Positions 44,541 to 52,085 of a stretch of DNA of 64,000 nucleotides are shown here, in pieces. Below the pieces are notes generated by a model. That model ran no database searches. It was not told the DNA's origin and saw only the letters and a list, made by a program, of their open reading frames with translations. The position numbers and the translations under genes are program-made. Origin of the DNA: Azospirillum sp. TSH64 (lineage in GTDB: Bacteria; Pseudomonadota; Alphaproteobacteria; Azospirillales; Azospirillaceae); the NCBI RefSeq assembly GCF_003116035.1, contig NZ_LGQW01000015.1:800096-864095 (forward strand), read 5' to 3'. How positions within the stretch are numbered: the stretch's first letter is position 1; each line of letters opens with the position of its first letter.

Positions 44541-44807
44541 ATGTCGACCCAACACAAACAAGCCATGGACGCGGTCCTGCAGGCCGCCGCGCACGACATC
44601 GTCGCCACCCTTCAGGAGCGGGACATCACCGACCGCCACAGCGAGGAAGGGGATCTCGTCGTCCTCGACGTCGCCATCCTGCATGCCTACCGCATCTTCA
44701 TGCGCATCTGCGAGGAGAACGGCCTGGACGTCGATGCCGGCTATTTCGCCGACCTCGCCGCCGATCTGGCAGAGGAAGTGGCCCAGGACCAGGATTACGA
44801 GGACTGA
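44541..44807 (+). CDS. Small acidic hypothetical protein, 88 aa
   Basis: An 88-residue all-helical-looking acidic protein. Visible segments are MDAVLQAAAHDIVATLQERD, VAILHAYRIFMRICEENGLD and AADLAEEVAQDQDYED. GAGG lies 12 bases before the ATG. No signal peptide, no recognised domain. Codon choice is normal for this genome, and the same frame is open upstream to 44379 without conserved features. Function unknown. Confidence 0.65.
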   Translation: MSTQHKQAMDAVLQAAAHDIVATLQERDITDRHSEEGDLVVLDVAILHAYRIFMRICEENGLDVDAGYFADLAADLAEEVAQDQDYED

Positions 44808-44960
44808 TCTGCGGCCCCCCGGGCGAACGCACCCGGAGGACTGCCCCAGCGATCCGCGGTCGAACCCCGAATGCCCCCGTCCGTCCCGGCACCGCCATGG
44901 AACGGACGGGGGCACTTCCTTTTCCGAAGGCGTTTCCAAGTGCCCCATCCCACACCCGAC

Positions 44961-46181
44961 ATGGCCCTTGATGTGGCGATCATCGGCGCCGGCCCCGCCG
45001 GGTTGATGGCGGCGGAGATCGCCGCGGCCGCCGGCCTGCGGGTCGCCGTGTTCGACCACACGCCCACACCGGCGCGCAAGCTGCTGCTGGCCGGGCGCGG
45101 CGGGCTGAACCTGACCCATTCGGAGCCGCTCGACCGCTTCCTGCCGCGCTATGGCGCCGCCGAGCCGCTGTTCCGCCGCCTGCTGGCCGGCTTCTCGCCC
45201 GACGATTTGCGCGGCTGGGCGGCCGGGCTGGGCATCGAGACCTTCGTCGGCAGCAGCGGCCGCGTCTTCCCGGTGCAGATGAAGGCCTCCACCCTGGTGC
45301 GCGCCTGGCTGCGGCGGCTGGACGGGCTGGGCGTGACCCTGCACAGCCGCCACCGCTGGACCGGCTGGGACGCGACCGGCGCCCTGACTTTTCTTGGGAC
45401 TTTCCGCCATGGCGAGGACAGCGTGACCGTCGCCCCGCGCGCCACCCTGCTGGCGCTGGGCGGGGCGAGCTGGCCGCGCACCGGGTCGGACGGCGGCTGG
45501 GTTCCGCTGCTGGAGGGGCTGGGGGTCGAGGTCGCGCCGCTGGTTCCCTCCAACATGGGGTTCGAGGTGCCCTGGTCCGATCACCTGCGCGACCGCTTCG
45601 CCGGCCAGCCGGTGAAGAGCGTCGGCCTCTCCGCCGCAGGCCGGCGTCTGAAGGGCGAGTTCGTCATCACCGAGACCGGGATCGAAGGCGGCGCCGTCTA
45701 TGCGCTGAGCGCGCCCTTGCGCGACGCCATCGCCGCGGAGGGCTGGGCGACCCTGACGCTGGACCTGCTGCCGGACATGGCTGAGGCCGAGCTGGTCCGG
45801 CGCCTGCGCCGTCGCGGTGCGGAGTCGCTGTCCACCTTCCTGAAGAAGTCGCTGTCCCTGACCGGCCCGCGCGCCGCCCTGCTGCGCGAGTTCGCCCCCG
45901 CCGCCGACCTGGCCGACCCGGTGGCGCTGGCCCGCCAGATCAAGGGGCTGTCGATGGTGCTGACCGGCGTCCGTCCCATCGAGCGGGCGATCTCCACGGC
46001 CGGCGGCGTCCGTCTGTCGGAACTGGACGAACGGTCGATGCTGACCCGCCGTCCCGGCCTGTTCCTGGCCGGAGAGATGCTGGACTGGGAGGCACCGACC
46101 GGCGGCTACCTGTTGCAGGGCTGCTTCGCCATGGGTGTCGCGGCCGGCAAGGGGATGGTGGAGTGGCTGGGGCGGGAGTGA
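44961..46181 (+). CDS. TIGR03862-type flavoprotein (HI0933/BaiN-like)
   Basis: A 406-residue FAD protein. The dinucleotide motif is VAIIGAGPAGLMAAEIAAA. RGGLNLTHSEPLDRF and GSSGRVFPVQMKASTL are typical of the HI0933/BaiN-like oxidoreductase family, with GLFLAGEMLDWEAPTGGYLL near the end. These proteins are thought to be oxidoreductases but their natural substrates are mostly unknown. A GTG at 44940 is an alternative start; ATG at 44961 sits directly before the FAD motif. The gene stands alone on its strand. Confidence 0.86.
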   Translation: MALDVAIIGAGPAGLMAAEIAAAAGLRVAVFDHTPTPARKLLLAGRGGLNLTHSEPLDRFLPRYGAAEPLFRRLLAGFSPDDLRGWAAGLGIETFVGSSGRVFPVQMKASTLVRAWLRRLDGLGVTLHSRHRWTGWDATGALTFLGTFRHGEDSVTVAPRATLLALGGASWPRTGSDGGWVPLLEGLGVEVAPLVPSNMGFEVPWSDHLRDRFAGQPVKSVGLSAAGRRLKGEFVITETGIEGGAVYALSAPLRDAIAAEGWATLTLDLLPDMAEAELVRRLRRRGAESLSTFLKKSLSLTGPRAALLREFAPAADLADPVALARQIKGLSMVLTGVRPIERAISTAGGVRLSELDERSMLTRRPGLFLAGEMLDWEAPTGGYLLQGCFAMGVAAGKGMVEWLGRE

Positions 46182-46218
46182 AAGCTTGCAGTCCTGCGAG
46201 GTGCAGGCTGGCATCTAT

Positions 46219-46443
46219 TTAGCGGCCTTGAGCGTTTTCGGACATGAACTCCCGGTTCCATTCGTTGGCAAAGCATCCGTGCTTCTCGTCGAATGAGTTC
46301 CAGGCTGCCGCAACCTTGCGCCGATGCTCTTGGTCGTCCTCGTGCCGACGACGCTCGTCCCGAACTTCAACAGCCTTCATATTGGGGGCGATGTTTCCGC
46401 ATCGCTTGGATGCGCATTCATCCATTTTGCCGGCTCGGCTCAT
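46219..46443 (-). CDS. Small hypothetical protein, 74 aa, with CcdA-like C-terminus
   Basis: A 74-residue charged protein. GGGGAGG sits six bases ahead of ATG at 46443, a strong ribosome site, which supports the gene; the frame to 46725 runs through the repeat and is ignored. The C-terminal AAAWNSFDEKHGCFANEW recalls the end of CcdA-type antitoxins, but the N-terminus (MSRAGKMDECASKRCGN) is not a ribbon-helix-helix and no toxin gene is adjacent. Function unknown. Confidence 0.5.
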   Translation of the reverse strand: MSRAGKMDECASKRCGNIAPNMKAVEVRDERRRHEDDQEHRRKVAAAWNSFDEKHGCFANEWNREFMSENAQGR

Positions 46444-46534
46444 AGCGCCCTCCCCGATGACAGGTTGCATGGTGATGCGCATCGGGTGCGGTGGCAAGCT
46501 TCGCAGGAAAAAGCGAACGCAGGGAACGGGATAC

Positions 46535-46690
46535 TCCCTCTCCCGCCCCGGGAGAGGGAAGGGGCCCATGGCATCGCCATGGGAAGGGTGAGGGGCTAGG
46601 CATGAAGCCATGTGCTTCTGGTTCCTTGCCTTACCCCTCACCCTCCCCGCCTCCGGCGGGTCCCCTCCCTCTCCCGGGGCGGGAGAGGGC
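46535..46690. repeat. REP-like inverted pair (GC-rich palindromic units)
   Basis: Two GC-rich units, 46535-46596 and 46633-46690, point in opposite directions. Each contains CCCTCTCCCGGGG-type palindromes (GGGAGAGGG/CCCTCTCCC) and a CCCTCACCC/GGGTGAGGGG block. This is a typical layout for intergenic REP/BIME-like elements. A related pair lies at 62645-62784. Confidence 0.8.
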
Positions 46691-46708
46691 AATTTACGTG
46701 TACCAAAG

Positions 46709-46742
46709 AAAAAGGGCCGCCCCACAAGGACGGCCCTTCTTT
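46709..46742 (-). terminator. Terminator of ahcY
   Basis: Read leftward, AAGGGCCGTCC and GGGCGGCCCTT pair around TTGTG with one mismatch, followed by TTTTTC. It lies 19 bases beyond the ahcY stop. Confidence 0.85.
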
Positions 46743-46760
46743 ACTTAACCCCGCAACCGC

Positions 46761-48059
46761 TTAGTAGCGGTAGTGGTCCGGCTTGTACGGGCCGGCGGTC
46801 GGCACGCTGATGTAGGCGGCCTGCTTGTCGGTCAGGGTGGTCAGCTTGGCGCCGATCTTGTCCAGATGCAGGCGGGCGACCTTCTCGTCCAGATGCTTGG
46901 GCAGGACGTAGACCTTGTTCTCGTAGTTGGCGGCATTGGTCCACAGCTCGATCTGGGCCAGCACCTGGTTGGTGAAGCTGGCGCTCATCACGAAGCTGGG
47001 GTGGCCGGTGGCGCAGCCCAGATTGACCAGACGGCCCTGGGCCAGCACGATCAGGCGCTTGCCGTCGGGGAACACGACCTCGTCGACCTGCGGCTTGACC
47101 TCTTCCCAGACCAGATTGCGCAGGGCGTCGATCTGGATCTCGCTGTCGAAGTGGCCGATGTTGCAGACGATGGCGCGGTCCTTCATGGCCCGCATGTGGT
47201 CGATCGTGATGACGTCGACGTTGCCGGTGGCGGTGACGAAGATGTCGCCCTGCGGAGCGGCATCCTCCATCGTCACGACCTGATAGCCTTCCATCGCCGC
47301 CTGGAGCGCGTTGATCGGGTCGATCTCCGTCACCAGGACGCGCGCACCCTGCGAACGCAGGCTGGCGGCCGAGCCCTTGCCCACGTCGCCATAGCCGGCG
47401 ACCACGGCGACCTTGCCGGCGACCATGACGTCGGTGGCGCGCTTGATGCCGTCGACCAGCGACTCGCGGCAGCCATAGAGGTTGTCGAACTTCGACTTGG
47501 TGACGCTGTCGTTCACGTTGATGGCCGGAACCTTCAGCGTGCCCTTCTTCATCATCTCATAGAGACGATGGACGCCGGTGGTGGTCTCCTCCGACAGGCC
47601 GCGGACGCCGTCCAGCATCTCCGGATACTTGTCGTGCATGATCTGGGTGACGTCGCCGCCATCGTCCAGGATCATGTTCGGGGTCCAGCCATCCGGGCCG
47701 CGCAGCGTCTGCTCGATGCACCACCAGAACTCCTCCTCCGTCTCGCCCTTCCAGGCGAAGACCGGGATGCCGGCGGCGGCGATGGCGGCGGCGGCCTGGT
47801 CCTGGGTCGAGAAGATGTTGCAGGAGGACCAGCGCACGGTGGCGCCGAGTGCCGTCAGCGTCTCGATCAGCACGGCGGTCTGGATGGTCATGTGCAGGCA
47901 GCCGACGATGCGGGCACCGGCCAGCGGCTTGGAGGCGCCGAATTCCGACCGCAGGGCCATCAGGCCCGGCATCTCGGTCTCGGCGATGGTGATCTCCTTG
48001 CGGCCCCAGTTCGCGAGGCTGATGTCCTTGACCTTGTAGTCCGTGAATTCGGCGGCCAT
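46761..48059 (-). CDS. ahcY: Adenosylhomocysteinase (S-adenosylhomocysteine hydrolase)
   Basis: A 432-residue enzyme that splits S-adenosylhomocysteine into adenosine and homocysteine, recycling the product of methyl transfer. It contains [49 protein letters not shown] and the NAD-binding [20 protein letters not shown]. It ends in KPDHYRY, the family terminal motif. The family N-terminus fixes ATG at 48059, after AGGAG. The open frame to 48176 is ignored. A perfect palindrome lies upstream and a terminator downstream. Confidence 0.97.
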   Translation of the reverse strand: MAAEFTDYKVKDISLANWGRKEITIAETEMPGLMALRSEFGASKPLAGARIVGCLHMTIQTAVLIETLTALGATVRWSSCNIFSTQDQAAAAIAAAGIPVFAWKGETEEEFWWCIEQTLRGPDGWTPNMILDDGGDVTQIMHDKYPEMLDGVRGLSEETTTGVHRLYEMMKKGTLKVPAINVNDSVTKSKFDNLYGCRESLVDGIKRATDVMVAGKVAVVAGYGDVGKGSAASLRSQGARVLVTEIDPINALQAAMEGYQVVTMEDAAPQGDIFVTATGNVDVITIDHMRAMKDRAIVCNIGHFDSEIQIDALRNLVWEEVKPQVDEVVFPDGKRLIVLAQGRLVNLGCATGHPSFVMSASFTNQVLAQIELWTNAANYENKVYVLPKHLDEKVARLHLDKIGAKLTTLTDKQAAYISVPTAGPYKPDHYRY

Positions 48060-48177
48060 GAGGGATGACTCCTGGTGGGCGGTGACGGTCGGGCAGCGGA
48101 ATTCCAGGCGCGCCGGATCCCCGGCCCTGCCGCTGTCATTGGCCATGGATGTATCAGCGCTCCCGGAACCATGCAAG

Positions 48178-48195
48178 CATAAAGATATCTTTATG
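48178..48195. promoter_or_regulatory. Perfect 18-bp palindrome between ahcY and a radical SAM gene
   Basis: CATAAAGATATCTTTATG reads the same on both strands. It lies about 119 bases before the ahcY start and 97 before the divergent radical SAM gene, in an otherwise GC-rich region. A long perfect AT-rich dyad beside ahcY is a strong operator candidate. ArsR-type SAH-responsive regulators such as SahR control ahcY in several proteobacteria, so a regulator of that kind is plausible; none is visible in this window. Confidence 0.75.
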
Positions 48196-48291
48196 TTTGT
48201 TCGGTGGCGGAAGCAATGACGGCGCCAAGCGATATGGCCAAACCGCGTTTGTTCGCTTTACGTTCCATTTCGCCCCGTCTAAGCTGCCGGT

Positions 48292-49383
48292 ATGGACGAG
48301 ATACGGCGATCCCCGATCAAAGGCCGCGGGGCGGTCAGCAACGCCACCGGGCGGTTCGAGCGCGAGACCCGCGTCCTGACCGACGACGGCTGGACCGGCT
48401 ATGCCGAGAGCGGCAACGAGGCGCTGTCCGACCCGGTCCGCACCAGCGTCTCGCCGGCCTCGGCCAAGTCGATCATCGCCAGCAACCAGTCGCCCGACAT
48501 CCCGTTCGACCGTTCGCTGAACCCGTACCAGGGCTGCGAGCATGCCTGCATCTACTGCTTCGCCCGGCCGACCCATGCGTATCTCGGCCTGTCGCCGGGG
48601 CTGGATTTCGAGACCAAGCTGTTCGCCAAACGCAACGCGGCGGAGCTGCTGGCCAAGGAGTTGCGGGCGAAATCCTATGTCTGCCAGCCGCTGGCGCTGG
48701 GGGCGAACACCGATCCCTACCAGCCCATCGAGCGGACGGAGGGCATCACCCGACGGGTGCTGGAGGTCTGCCGCGACTTCAACCAGCCGGTCAGCATCAT
48801 CACCAAGTCGGCGCTGGTCCTGCGCGACCTCGACATATTGGCGCCGATGGCCGCGCAGGGGCTGGCATCGGTCGCGGTCTCGGTCACGACGCTGGACCGC
48901 GATCTCGCCCGGACGATGGAGCCGCGGGCCAGCACCCCGCCGCGCCGGCTGGAGGCGATCCGCGCCCTGTCGGAGGCTGGCGTGCCGGTGGCGGTCCTCG
49001 CCAGCCCGATGATCCCGGCGCTCAACGACCATGAGCTGGAAGCCATCCTGGAGGCGGCGGCCGGCGCCGGGGCAACCACCGCCAACTATATCCTGCTGCG
49101 CCTGCCGCTGGAGATCGCCGACCTGTTCGAGGAATGGCTGCGCGTCCATGCCCCCAACCGCGCCGACCGCGTGCTGAGCCTGATACGGCAGAGCCGCGAC
49201 GGCGCGCTCTACCGCTCCGGCTTCGGCACACGGATGAAGGGCACCGGCCCCTATGCCGAGCTGCTGCGCCACCGCTTCAAGCTGGCCTGCCGGAAGCAGG
49301 GGCTGGGCGGCCGGAGCTGGCAGCTCGATTGCAGCCGTTTCCGGGTGCCGCCGGCGGTGGGGGACCAGCTGTCGCTTCTGTGA
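48292..49383 (+). CDS. PA0069-family radical SAM protein
   Basis: A 363-residue radical SAM protein. GCEHACIYCFARPTHAYLGL carries the CxxxCxxC cluster motif. The preceding LNPYQGCEH and later segments such as KSALVLRDLDIL and GTGPYAELLRHRF match the PA0069/SplB-like family, whose substrate is not established. ATG at 48292 is followed by a Ser/Arg-rich head. It is divergent from ahcY and shares the palindromic upstream region. SAM use by this enzyme and SAH turnover by AhcY make co-control a reasonable hypothesis. Confidence 0.85.
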   Translation: MDEIRRSPIKGRGAVSNATGRFERETRVLTDDGWTGYAESGNEALSDPVRTSVSPASAKSIIASNQSPDIPFDRSLNPYQGCEHACIYCFARPTHAYLGLSPGLDFETKLFAKRNAAELLAKELRAKSYVCQPLALGANTDPYQPIERTEGITRRVLEVCRDFNQPVSIITKSALVLRDLDILAPMAAQGLASVAVSVTTLDRDLARTMEPRASTPPRRLEAIRALSEAGVPVAVLASPMIPALNDHELEAILEAAAGAGATTANYILLRLPLEIADLFEEWLRVHAPNRADRVLSLIRQSRDGALYRSGFGTRMKGTGPYAELLRHRFKLACRKQGLGGRSWQLDCSRFRVPPAVGDQLSLL

Positions 49384-49433
49384 GGGGATGGAACGGCGTG
49401 GAACAGGGAGGCGGGCGATGTTGCATCCCCCGC

Positions 49434-50114
49434 CTACCGGCGCCAGGAGAAGGGACCGGCGGCGCGGCGGCTCACCGGGCCGGGGTTGAGGTTGGGATAC
49501 TCTTCATACTGGTTGAGGGTGTAGGGGAAGACGCCCTTCGGTCCCGCCGCCTCCGGCTGGGCCAGGACGGCGGCGACCAGGGCCGGGCTGGGCGGGGTGC
49601 GCTCGCGCAGGTCGCCGGGGATGTCATCGTCGAGTTCGGGGACGGTGACGGCGGGCGGGTCTTCCGGTTTCGGGGCGGGACGGGGGGCAGGCCTGGGAGC
49701 GGAGTCGCGGGCGGGCTGATCGAGGCCGGCGAACAGGCCGAGCCGCTCGGCCAGCCAGCGGACGGTGGCGGGATCGCCCGACGTGACCAGCCGCTCGATC
49801 TGCTCGGCCACCAGGATGCGCAGGGAGGAGAGGCGCAGCTCGGCCTCGCGGTTCAGCGCCTGCCGCTCCCACCAGACCCTGTGACGGAAATCCTTGGAGC
49901 CGTAATAGGCGCGCCAGAGCGTGGTTCGGCTGCATCCCATGGCGCGCGAGACCTGAAGGAAGCTGTTGCCACGGGCCAGCATGCCGGCGGCCATGATCCA
50001 CTGTTCCTCATGGAACTGCGAACCGGGGACCAGCGAGCCTTCCGACGGAGTCGGCGGCTCTTCGGCCCAGCGGGGGAAGTTGTCGGTGGTGAAGCTACGG
50101 CTGTCGAGGGGCAT
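49434..50114 (-). CDS. HTH protein resembling phage terminase small subunits, 226 aa
   Basis: An N-terminal helical domain includes QFHEEQWIMAAGMLARGNSF, then LQVSRAMGCSRTTLWRAYYG, a helix-turn-helix like those in phage terminase small subunits and some transposase-related proteins. The middle (RIVAEQIERLVTSGDPATV-like helices) is charged and the C-terminal third is Pro/Arg-rich. No terminase large subunit, portal or capsid gene is near, so this is a stand-alone DNA-binding protein. ATG at 50114 lacks a strong ribosome site. It ends close to the radical SAM gene. Confidence 0.65.
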   Translation of the reverse strand: MPLDSRSFTTDNFPRWAEEPPTPSEGSLVPGSQFHEEQWIMAAGMLARGNSFLQVSRAMGCSRTTLWRAYYGSKDFRHRVWWERQALNREAELRLSSLRILVAEQIERLVTSGDPATVRWLAERLGLFAGLDQPARDSAPRPAPRPAPKPEDPPAVTVPELDDDIPGDLRERTPPSPALVAAVLAQPEAAGPKGVFPYTLNQYEEYPNLNPGPVSRRAAGPFSWRR

Positions 50115-50219
50115 GGGTCGGCTCCGCAGAAAGGTGGGTCTGCGGGAAGCGTATAAGAATAATTTCCTTTATGGCGGAATTTTTGCAACAGCCGCCAGTA
50201 CGGAGAGTCGAGGCATCGG

Positions 50220-50354
50220 GAGCAAGATTCACACGGATTTCACGGATTTAGACACGGATTTCACGGATTTTTCTTGAACTTGGCGACGCTTCGAGTACCT
50301 CGACACAGGCCGCTTCGGAACGCCACATCCGTGAAATCCGTGTCGATCTTGCTC
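50220..50354. repeat. MITE-like element, copy 1 (135 bp)
   Basis: The ends, 50220-50247 and 50327-50354, are nearly perfect 28-base inverted repeats (GAGCAAGAT at the left edge, ATCTTGCTC at the right). They are built from tandem CACGGATTT/AAATCCGTG units. No coding frame lies inside. A second copy is at 55513-55656. The structure suggests a small non-autonomous repeat mobilised in trans; no transposase with matching ends is seen here. Confidence 0.78.
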
Positions 50355-50390
50355 ACCGACTCCACGGCGTCCCACCCGGACCAACCGCCG

Positions 50391-50660
50391 TCAGGAGCGG
50401 CGGAACATCTTGGTCCAGGGCGTCGGTACGTCCGGGGTCTTCGCCTGATCGGATTTCGACAGGGCCGACAGCGGCAGGCGGCCGGTCGCCAGCATCGCCA
50501 TCACCAGCGCCGGATGCGCCGGGCCGGAACCGTGCTGGCCTTGGGAGTCGGACTGTTCGGCCTGCTCCGGCCGATTATCCGTGCCGCCATCCGGGCCGGG
50601 CTCCTCGTTCAGCGCCTCGTTGATGCGGGCGAAGGCTTCGATGTCTTTGATGTGCAGCAT
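50391..50660 (-). CDS. Hypothetical protein, 89 aa, unstructured
   Basis: An 89-residue protein that is largely polar and probably disordered: MLHIKDIEAFARINEALNEE, then a Gln/Gly/Pro-rich middle (EQAEQSDSQGQHGSGP) and a helical end (PALVMAMLATGRLPLSALSK). GAGGG lies about 11 bases before ATG at 50660. It is not long enough to assign a family. It sits between the repeat and the MFS gene; the frame upstream to 50738 is ignored. Confidence 0.55.
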   Translation of the reverse strand: MLHIKDIEAFARINEALNEEPGPDGGTDNRPEQAEQSDSQGQHGSGPAHPALVMAMLATGRLPLSALSKSDQAKTPDVPTPWTKMFRRS

Positions 50661-50765
50661 GGTCCGTATCCCTCGGCTTCGACTTTTGTGCGTCGCAGCA
50701 AAAACGAAGGTAACAGCTCTGCCCTCGAATGGTCTCATGTGCGGCGCTTTGACACAGGCCCTTTT

Positions 50766-52079
50766 CTAGCGGGCCGGTTCGCGGACCGCCAGCATAAGCC
50801 CGAAGCCGATGGCGAAGAAAGCCAGAACCGTCGCCATGCCGGCGCGCTGGCTGGCGAAGGCCTGGGTCGCCAGACCGAACAGCAGCGGTCCGAAGAAGCC
50901 GACGAAGCGGCCGGTCAGCCCATAGAGCCCGAACATCTCCCCCGCCATCCCCGGCGGGGCCAGCCGCGCCATCATCGACCGCCCGGCCGCCTGGGCCGGG
51001 CCGAAGAACAGCCCCAACCCCAGCGCGAAGATCCAGAACCACAGCCGCTCGGTCGCCAGCAGCAGCGGCACCGAACAGGCGGTCATGCCGGCCAGCGCGA
51101 TCAGGATCACCGGCTTGGCCCCCGCCCGGTCGTCCATCCAGGCGAAGCCGATGGCCCCCGCCCCCGCCACCACATTCAGCGCGATGGCGAAGACCAGGAT
51201 CTCCTCGAAGCTCATGCCGAAGGTCCCGGCGGCGAAGAGGCCGCCGAAGGCGGTGATGGTGTTGATGCCGTCGCGGTAGAAGGCGCTGGCGATCAGGAAG
51301 CGCCCGACCTCGCGGTAGCGCCGGGCGTGGCGCAGCGTGGCGAGCAGCGTCGCCACCCCCTCGCGCGCCGCCCGCAGCAGGCCGTGGCCGGTCGCCGGCT
51401 CGTCCGGCACCCACAGGAAATAGGGCAGCGCGAACAGCCCGTACCACGCCGCGGCCAGCAGGGCGGTGGCGCGGATGTTGGCCTGCTGGCCCCAGTCGGC
51501 CCACTCCATCCCGAACAGGCCGAACAGCGGGGCCGGCGCCTGGACGAAACCGACCAGCGCCAGGACGAGGCAGGTCAGCCCGCCGAAATAGCCGATGCCC
51601 CAGCCCCAGCCCGACACCCGGCCGAGCAGGCGGGGCGGCACCAGCCCCGGCAGGGTGGCGTTGTAGAAGACGTTGGCCAGTTCGAAGGCCACGGTGGCGG
51701 CCACCACGCAGGCGAGCGCGAAGGCGGCATCGGCCGGATCGGGCCTGACCCACCACAGGGCGGCGGTGAACAGGACGGTGACCAGGGTGAACAGCGCCAT
51801 CCACGGCTTGCGCCGCCCGGCCCGGTCGGCGACGGCGCCCAGCACCGGGCTGAGCAGCGCGATGGCGACGCCGGCCACCGTCATCGCCGCACTCCACCTT
51901 GCGGTGCCCTCGACCGGGTCGCCGACGACGCCGCGGGCGAAATAGACCGAGAAGACGAAGGTGGTGATGATGGTGTTGTAGGCCGAATTCGCCCAGTCGT
52001 AGAGGCACCAGGAGACGATGGCCCGGCGGGAGGGGATGTCACCGGCGGGACTGTCGCTGGACGGGACGGCTTCGGTCAC
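50766..52079 (-). CDS. MFS transporter, UMF1 (Atg22-like) family
   Basis: A 437-residue membrane protein with about 12 hydrophobic helices. It opens SWCLYDWANSAYNTIITTFV, the signature of the UMF1/Atg22-like branch of the major facilitator superfamily, and continues with LLSPVLGAVADRAGRRKPWM and GLFFGPAQAAGRSMMARLAP. These carriers probably export amino acids or other small solutes, but the substrate here is unknown. The start is GTG (52079). It overlaps closely with the TPR-methyltransferase gene upstream, 6 bases apart. Confidence 0.88.
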   Translation of the reverse strand: MTEAVPSSDSPAGDIPSRRAIVSWCLYDWANSAYNTIITTFVFSVYFARGVVGDPVEGTARWSAAMTVAGVAIALLSPVLGAVADRAGRRKPWMALFTLVTVLFTAALWWVRPDPADAAFALACVVAATVAFELANVFYNATLPGLVPPRLLGRVSGWGWGIGYFGGLTCLVLALVGFVQAPAPLFGLFGMEWADWGQQANIRATALLAAAWYGLFALPYFLWVPDEPATGHGLLRAAREGVATLLATLRHARRYREVGRFLIASAFYRDGINTITAFGGLFAAGTFGMSFEEILVFAIALNVVAGAGAIGFAWMDDRAGAKPVILIALAGMTACSVPLLLATERLWFWIFALGLGLFFGPAQAAGRSMMARLAPPGMAGEMFGLYGLTGRFVGFFGPLLFGLATQAFASQRAGMATVLAFFAIGFGLMLAVREPAR

Positions 52080-52085
52080 GCCCGC

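Noticed and set aside
48060..48177. Possible SAH riboswitch upstream of ahcY
   Set aside because: A segment CGGGAGCGCTGATACA faintly recalls the SAH riboswitch core, but the other pairing elements are not found. The palindrome is a better explanation of control.
50220..50354. Possible CRISPR array at the CACGGATTT repeats
   Set aside because: The units are short, directly adjacent and part of a longer inverted structure without unique spacers of constant length.
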